A stretch of 64,000 nt of DNA, from positions 32,352,214-32,416,213 of the forward strand of contig NC_080417.1 of assembly GCF_029873635.1 (NCBI RefSeq), written 5' to 3'. The notes beneath the pieces were generated by a model, which saw only the letters and a program-made list of their open reading frames with translations, searched no databases and was not told the origin of the DNA. Positions 58,315 to 64,000 of the stretch are shown here, in pieces. This DNA comes from Malania oleifera (Eukaryota > Streptophyta > Magnoliopsida > Santalales > Ximeniaceae). The stretch's first letter is position 1; each line of letters starts with the position of its first letter. A program made the position numbers and the translations under genes.

Positions 58315-59990
58315 TCTTTATGGTATCAGAGTCAATTTTTTTTCTTTGATTTTACCATGGTTGATTCAGTTTCTTCCTCACCTACTCTTCCGCTCAACAC
58401 CATGGTGCATATGCTTACCATTTAAACTGACTTCCTCCAATTATCTATTGTGGAAAAATCAGTTTGATCCTCTGTTAGCCAACCAAGAACTTTTTGATTA
58501 TTTGGATGGTACCATCGTGGCTCCCTTGACCACGATTCGTGCCTTTGATGGAACCACAAAGCCAAATCCGGGGTACACTTCTTGGCTGCATATCAATCAA
58601 ATGTTACTCAATTTACTCTACTCTTCTCTTACAAAGGAGTCTATGAGTGAGGTACTAGGTTTACGTCATTCTCGATCACGAGGCTTGGCGTGCTCTTGAA
58701 GTCTCATTCTCGCCCCGATCGAAGACTCGAGAACTGAAACTCAAAGATGAACTCCAACTGATGTAATGCGACTCTCAATCCATTGCTGAGTTTTCCCGCA
58801 CCTTCAAAGGTCTTTGTGAGCAACTAGCTGCTATTGGTCGTCCCATTGACGACACGAATAAAGTCCACTGGTATTTACAAGCATTTGGACCCGACTACAA
58901 GATCTTTGCTACCACCATGATGTCACAGCTTCCGCTACCCTTCTTTGCCAAGATTGTTCCGAAAGCTTTAAGTCATGAGATTTTTGAAAGATTCGTTTCC
59001 CACTCGTCCTCCAACTCTGCTTATTTTGTACAGCAGGCTTCCAAAACGATAGGGGCCAAGAAAGGGAAAAATTGGTCTTCCTCTTCTTCAACAACTTCTA
59101 CCAATTCGAAGTCATCATCTACCTCCTCTGTTTACTATTAGTTGTGTGACAAGGAGGGACACTTGGCTAAACGTTGTTGTACCTTCTTGAAACTCAAGAA
59201 GAAGCAATCCGCTAATCTTGCTGAAGCTTTTTCCACCTGCTCGATTCAAGATCTGAATGGCTCTAAATGGTTCCCGGACTCTGGTGCAACATCCCACATA
59301 ACCAACGACACTAAGGGTGTGCATCAACCAGCTATCTACTCTACGAATGAAATTGTCATGGTTGGAAATGGTCAATCTTTAGCTATCTCTCATACTGATT
59401 CCACTTCATCTCTTGTTCCATCTAGTCCCCTTCTTCTATCAAACGTCTTAGTTGTTCCTAACATTAAGAAAAATCTTATTTTGATTAGTCAGCTTACTAA
59501 AGATAATAATTATTTTGTTACCTTTTCTTCCTCTGGTTGTACCATACAAGATCGGGTCACAAGAACAGTACTGGAAGTCGAAAGATGTGAAAATGGTCTC
59601 TACGTGTTGAATCAACGTCATCATGCTTTTATGTCCACCACATCCTCTTCACCGCGAGCCTCTATTCGTTTATGGCACGCTCGCCTTGGTCATCCACATT
59701 ATCACACCATTGCTTCTCTTTCTAGATTAGGATCTATTTCTTGTAGTAAGAAATTGGTGAACATGGATTATGAAATTTGTGATGGTTGTAGACTTGGCAA
59801 AAGTCACTGTTTACCTTTTTTTCTAAATGATGAACGTTGTGCCATGCCTTTTGATCGTTTACACTAGGACTTATGGGGTCCATCACTAGTTCTTTCTTTA
59901 CTGAATATAGATACTATTTAATTTTTATTGATGATTGTACTAGACTTAGTTGGATATTCCTGTTAAAACAAAAATCTGAGTTTTATTTTT
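58315..59990 (+). mobile_element. Element M: 5' half of a Copia retrotransposon in hydrolase intron 1
   Basis: A possible LTR end (...ttgttaaaca, 58314) and primer site (tggtatcagag, about 58321-58331) precede a Copia gag from about 58358 (MVDSVSSSP), with LTSSNYLLWKNQFDPLL and DYLDGTIVAP. Stops and frameshifts follow. The knuckle CDKEGHLAKRCC (about 59146) comes after a TAG. Protease WFPDSGATSHITND is intact, then gag-pre-integrase LWHARLGHPHYHTIASLSRL. It breaks off early in integrase at about 59990; RT, RNase H and 3' LTR are absent. The 5' LTR start is unclear, perhaps near 58075. Confidence 0.82.
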
Positions 59991-60218
59991 AAACTATCCT
60001 AATCTGATTTTTGGAATTTAATCAGTTGAATGTCAATATCAAAGATTTGAACTTGAAATTAAATATTAGTTCAACTAAATAGTATTGTAATTGTTGATAA
60101 ATTGCTGAAAGTATATAAAACTGAGATTAAAATCTAACTAAAGAATTTTTTAAATATATAGTAAAGAAATTTTTAAAACCCAATTCACCCCTCTCTTGGG
60201 AGTTCACCTTACTTTTCA
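59991..60218 (+). repeat. LTR-end fragment, SIRE-like
   Basis: Ends aacccaattcacccctctcttggg and ...ccttacttttca, close to the end of the element A LTR (1665-1696). Its left part is cut at the end of element M. No primer site follows. Confidence 0.55.
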
Positions 60219-61370
60219 TTTTTTAATGTATTTTTTAAATTATAAAATAGTCATTAATTTTTTTACATTTATAAAATCACTTGTAAATGGCTAAAAAATT
60301 ATTTTTAATTGCTTCTCAAAATTAATTTAAATAGTTTTAAAAAAACACTTTTTTCAATAAATATTTGTTGTAATCCAAGTCAAAGGCCACCTATTATAGG
60401 AGTGCTTATTTTGGCTGAAAAGCACTCTAAATACTTTTTTTTTAAATTGCCCCCAAACAAGAGCAAAGTCCACAGCTGACAATATAAAAGCCTTCATTTT
60501 TGAAAGCATGAAAATTGAAACTAAAATTAAATTTGTTTGCACAAATTATAATATAGATTTATATAAAATTAAATTTGTTTGCACAAATTCATTTAAAAGG
60601 CTCAAAATCTAAACTCTCATTATCCCATGCTCATCAAACTTAAGGCTGATTTTATCAAGGGGTGAAAAAAAAAGTCAAAAAACATTTTTAAAAATTAATA
60701 CATTTTTCAATATACTGAATACTATTAAAAATAAAAAATATTCAAATATAATTAAAATTTTATAAAAATCAAATGCTCATGACATGTTAAATAAAAAAAA
60801 AATTCTGCCCATTTATTTCTTTGTATTTTATTTTATTTTGATAGCAAAGCAAGAAAAAAAATCATCTGTCATTTTTTTCATATATCTCCAATGCTTTCCA
60901 AATCCAAATTTCAAATAGAAACTGAGATACAAGGCATCCAATCAACCCTAGGTTACGCGCGAGCAGCCAATGCTTCATCTGCACTTCCACTTCACCACTC
61001 AATTCAAAAACCAACACCCCCAGAATACCATACACTTGCACTGAAGCTGCACTGGAAGCTAGGGTTTCAAGCCCTAGTTTTGTATTCATGTAAATTTCAA
61101 CAATAGATAGTTTTAAATTATATCAACAGCACGTTAAATTTAAATGCATATGAATTTTTTCAAAATATCATATAAAATTATATTAAATTTTATCCAAATC
61201 TAAATCCAGGCCTCCAAACTCAAAATAATTATCTTTCAAAAACGAAGTATAAAATTCCGTATTCCCAACCCCACCTGCGTGAGAGACCATCCTCCTCCCC
61301 CTTACCATCACACTATAACCAGAACACAATTTTATTGTGGACATTGACGAATGTGCAAGAACAAAAACAG
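60219..61370. other. Rest of hydrolase intron 1
   Basis: AT-rich with A/T runs; no feature recognised before the acceptor acaaaaacag at 61370. Confidence 0.5.
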
Positions 61371-62185
61371 GTGATGTTCACAAACAGAAAGGAAAGAAGC
61401 GAACTCCTGGAGGCCTTGGTCATCAGCAACAAGGACCCCAGCATCCCCTGCTTCCCACAGGTAAAGTATTACCCCTGCATTCTGTAGTCAATCTCTCCAC
61501 AATTTTTCCTTCCCCGCCTGAAAGTGCTTATCGGTTTTAAATTGTTTATTTATTTTTGCAGAGAATACACCTCTTATGGGGCGAAAACGATCAGATATTT
61601 AAGCAGGAACTTGCCCACGACATGAAAGAGTATGTCTACTCTTTACATATCAATGCATGGTCCAAAATGAGTCCCCATATGTAGGTTATAGTCATAGTTC
61701 ATACATAATGATGAGATTTCTCTTTTTTTATGTGATGACAGGCAACTAGGAGACAATGCAACGTTTGAAGGAATAAAGAGAGCAGGTCACCTGGTGCACT
61801 TGGAACGCCCCTGTGTCTACAACAGATGTCTCAAGCGGTTCCTTGCTTCTCTGCACACAGACACGGCCCAAAAATTATGAACTCATGCTACAATTTCATC
61901 CTACAACCGCTGTTTTGTGTTAAGACATGGGCCTTTATAATGAACTGAGTCATTTAACATGAAAACTTGACCAGTGCAAAAGGAAAGATCATAGAATGTA
62001 TTTGACGAACATTTTTGTTACACATTCTTCTCTTTTGCTTAGAAAACCCACACGAAGAGATGCTATGCAAGTGAAACATGTGTAACGATGCATGGAAGTG
62101 ATCTGCATGTGCATGATGCCAATTGCCAAGCATAAAACATCTCCTGAATCCAGCTTAAGATAGATGCATGCTTGTGCAAACAAAT

Positions 62186-62520
62186 TCATCTGAACGACCA
62201 CTGAATTTCTTCTAGAGTTCTTCCCTTTGTTTCAGGTACCCAAATCGTCACAAAGACAATAGTAAAAGCAGTGATTGACGCGTAAATCGTAAATGTCCCT
62301 GTTGACAAAAAAGTATATCATTTCTGTTTGATCTTAATGAGTCCATTGGGTGTAAAACAGACATGCACACAGAGAGATACCCACCTCCAGCGCTCCAACT
62401 CAAAAGTAGGTTTGCAGTCATGGTAACCAACCAGGATGATAGCCAATTTGCCAATGTTGCTAGGCTGCCAGCAAGGCCCTTAATATTCACCGGAAAAATC
62501 TGAGACAACCAACCAGGAAT
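62186..62520 (-). pseudogene. ERD6-like sugar transporter, last two exons
   Basis: Exon from about 62520 down to 62385 ([34 protein letters not shown]), GT donor at 62384, then last exon 62298-62186 ([36 protein letters not shown]) with TGA. This is the C-terminal end of the SFP/ERD6-like sugar porter family: last membrane segments and the PETKGRT signature. The PWxxxSE motif reads [10 protein letters not shown], one residue short and with Gln for Glu, and no AG acceptor is evident for the first exon. No earlier transporter exon was found from 62521 to the window end, so this is probably a 3' gene fragment. Confidence 0.82.
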
Positions 62521-63039
62521 GTATAAGCAATATGAAGGATACAATTTGTATTAACATTTTTCCACTATCAAGAAACCAATGACTCATACTTAGGAAACCT
62601 TCATGCTCAATAGAACTTCTAGAGCATGTTTACCTTCAATCGTTGGACCTATCCCAACTCTAATTGTACTGTTCCGCCGACCACCCTGTGTTAGTGTAAA
62701 CCTATTACCATTTACCAAAAAAAAAAAAGTGGGGGAAGGGGGTGAAAGGCAACTTAGGGTTGTAAAATTTATCAAGAAATCTGAAAACAGACTGAAGTGA
62801 GCAGCATTTTTTCCATTTAGAGGTTTTTGGCTGCAGCTTTTTAGTACTCGTAAAATTGGTTTTTTTTGTTTCAGCTTTACCAAAGAAATTTCAATTCTAT
62901 ATATTTTATTTTAAAAAATAAAAATAAAAAAAAATAAAAAACATAAAAAGCTTTACCAAAGAAAAAAATAGAACTATATATTTATTAATAAAAAAAAATT
63001 TATTAAAACTACGCTATTAGCTTAAAAAATATATCTGTG
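62521..63039. other. Unassigned spacer with AT-rich run
   Basis: A minus frame (62590-62883) contains GRRNSTIRVGIGPTIEGKHA, which I do not recognise. 62880-63010 is A/T-rich low complexity. Confidence 0.35.
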
Positions 63040-63860
63040 GATCTGAAGGACCTTATTTTTGAACTCAAGGATCCTGGGGAAAGATGAGTTGTCCATTTCA
63101 ACAATAAAGTACTTCGTCCTGACATAGAAGTCGAATTTATGAATCCCATTTTTCACAGCAAGGATTTCTTTGAAGATAGTATGGTAATGTTATTGTGCTT
63201 CCTTGAATTCTCCACTAGCATGTCCACAATAGGCCCTTTTGTTGTCCTTATTTTCAAGTAAATTTGCCCCCCAATAATGATCACTGGCATCTGTTTGTAG
63301 GATAAGATCCCCTGAAGATTGAATAATCAAGGACGGTGGATTATCTGCAGCCTTTTTGAGATATTGGACAGCTCTTTTCTAGTCTGGGCCCCATGGTGGT
63401 GGTTTTTTCTTCAAGAGGTTTGTCAAGACACTAATGTAATGACTTCTGTGAGGAATAAAATCTCTGACATAATTAATGATTCCAAGAAATTGTTGAATCT
63501 GCATTACCAAAAGATGATCATCAGGGAAATGTAATAATTCCTCAGCGAGATGGGATCCTAGGCGAATGGTTCCATGAGATATCTTCATTCCCAGAATGGT
63601 AGGCACATCTTCTCTTTCAACAGTAATAAGTATTGTATCTTCAGATTGTCCTGGCAGGGGAAGATTAACAGCATGATCTTGGAGTCTGTATATTAATTGA
63701 TGATTAATAGTAGCCATGTATGCAGTGGCTACTTGCAGAGCGCCTGTGATTTGTAGCTGGTCCTTGATGCAATTCCTCAGATTTTTATCTCTCAGAGGAA
63801 TATTGAAATTTGGGAAGAAGGTGAGGCAAACACTACCGGTTTGAAGTGTGGTAAGGGAAG
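63040..63860 (-). pseudogene. Endogenous pararetrovirus (Caulimoviridae) fragment
   Basis: In minus sense, about 63860-63610 resembles part of a caulimovirid movement-protein region. It is followed without a stop by the end of a reverse transcriptase domain (63600-63380) and then RNase H (to about 63040). The sequence between movement protein and RT (coat protein, protease and most of RT) is missing, so this is a deletion derivative. Two stops lie in the RNase H part (near 63380 and 63190). The fragment is an old, non-functional integrant of a DNA pararetrovirus of plants; genus not determined. It ends at an AT-rich stretch on the low-coordinate side. Confidence 0.65.
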
Positions 63861-64000
63861 TTCCAATAGTAGCACCTAAACCTCTCTGGATTTATGAAAG
63901 AGCTCTTGAAATTCTTAAGCAAGAAGGCTTGCTTTCTCCAGAACAAGATTCGGTCCCAAACTCCAAGTTCAATCAAACCCCTTGTTTTAAATCCCAGCCT
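63861..64000 (+). other. Possible further pararetroviral or rearranged sequence
   Basis: A short plus-strand frame (ALEILKQEG) next to the minus-strand viral fragment. Too short to assign; it may be an inverted piece of the same integrant. Confidence 0.25.

Larger units (their letters stand above)
57114..61880 (+). pseudogene. Alpha/beta hydrolase gene, four exons, one premature TAG
   Basis: Exons 57114-57752, 61371-61460, 61562-61629 and 61742-61880 have GT/AG borders and keep one frame: 936 nt, 311 residues if the TAG at 57339-57341 is passed. That codon (76) sits in GIVTWLF*VGALT, where relatives have Gln, so CAG to TAG is the likely change. Fold marks: oxyanion strand VVLVHGFAAEG; nucleophile elbow VVGFSYGGM (Ser131); acid GENDQIF (Asp253); His282 in AGHLVHLERP. 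A complete catalytic triad suggests a soluble esterase or lipase-like enzyme of the plant family whose members start MVNxVxAQKPLLxGLMK; substrate unknown. Exon 1 is GC-rich; intron 1 (3.6 kb) is AT-rich and holds Copia debris. A recent nonsense allele or a base error are both possible. Confidence 0.85.

Noticed and set aside
9253..62520. A single 53-kb sugar transporter gene
   Set aside because: The C-terminal exons lie on the wrong side of the N-terminal ones for a minus-strand gene, and stops and frameshifts break the first part.
1..64000. tRNA or rRNA genes
   Set aside because: I looked for cloverleaf A/B boxes and conserved rRNA segments and saw none. The tRNA-like strings are retrotransposon primer sites only.

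Overview
The window is nuclear DNA of a flowering plant, probably a dicot. It is AT-rich, has GT-AG introns, carries remnants of plant gene families (ERD6-like sugar transporter, alpha/beta hydrolase, a WOX-like homeodomain piece) and is mostly nested LTR retrotransposons. No clearly intact single-copy gene is visible. I cannot name the species.

Layout. 1-7299: element A, a SIRE-like Copia relative with 2.3 kb LTRs and only gag inside, inserted in the RNase H of an older Copia element, B1 (7300-8015). 8154-8702: a LINE-type RNase H domain. 9253-16199: an ERD6-like sugar transporter pseudogene (minus), split by a complete but decayed Copia element C (9583-14737) and cut at its 5' side by a LINE reverse transcriptase scrap. 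16367 to about 19400: B2, an inverted relative of B1, split by solo LTR D (17239-19298). 19960-25552: LTR remnant H and a damaged Ty3/gypsy element G, itself split by a solo LTR (21212-23386). 25553-35282: Copia element E (minus), with gag, pol and an extra ORF between pol and the 3' LTR. 35283-36060: end of gypsy element K. 36120-36714: WOX-like pseudogene piece. 36725-48035: Ty3/gypsy element F (chromovirus, Tekay type), with a solo LTR (42855-44715) in its integrase. 48219-48380: a 27-bp minisatellite. 49179-51249: solo LTR I, same family as D. 51475-54772: gypsy LTRs J, J' and L. 56865-61880: an alpha/beta hydrolase gene with one premature TAG and a first intron full of transposon debris. 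62186-62520: 3' end of a second ERD6-like gene. 63040-63860: an endogenous pararetrovirus fragment.

How it fits together. Insertions can be ordered by reading frames that resume across them and by near-perfect 5-bp target duplications (D in B2; solo LTR in F; solo LTR in G; I). A and E share the gag design (capsid region, zinc knuckle, coiled coil, second knuckle), so an E-type element could once have mobilised gag-only A.

The most unusual signal is that several long-LTR families carry, just upstream of the LTR TATA box, an array of degenerate near-palindromes: GACAG-N4-CTGTC in A and E, TTCGTCGACGAA in F, G and a solo LTR, and GGTCGACC in D and I. In E a second copy of its array sits between the pol stop codon and the extra ORF, as if that ORF had its own promoter. 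All coordinates and splice sites come from reading by eye.
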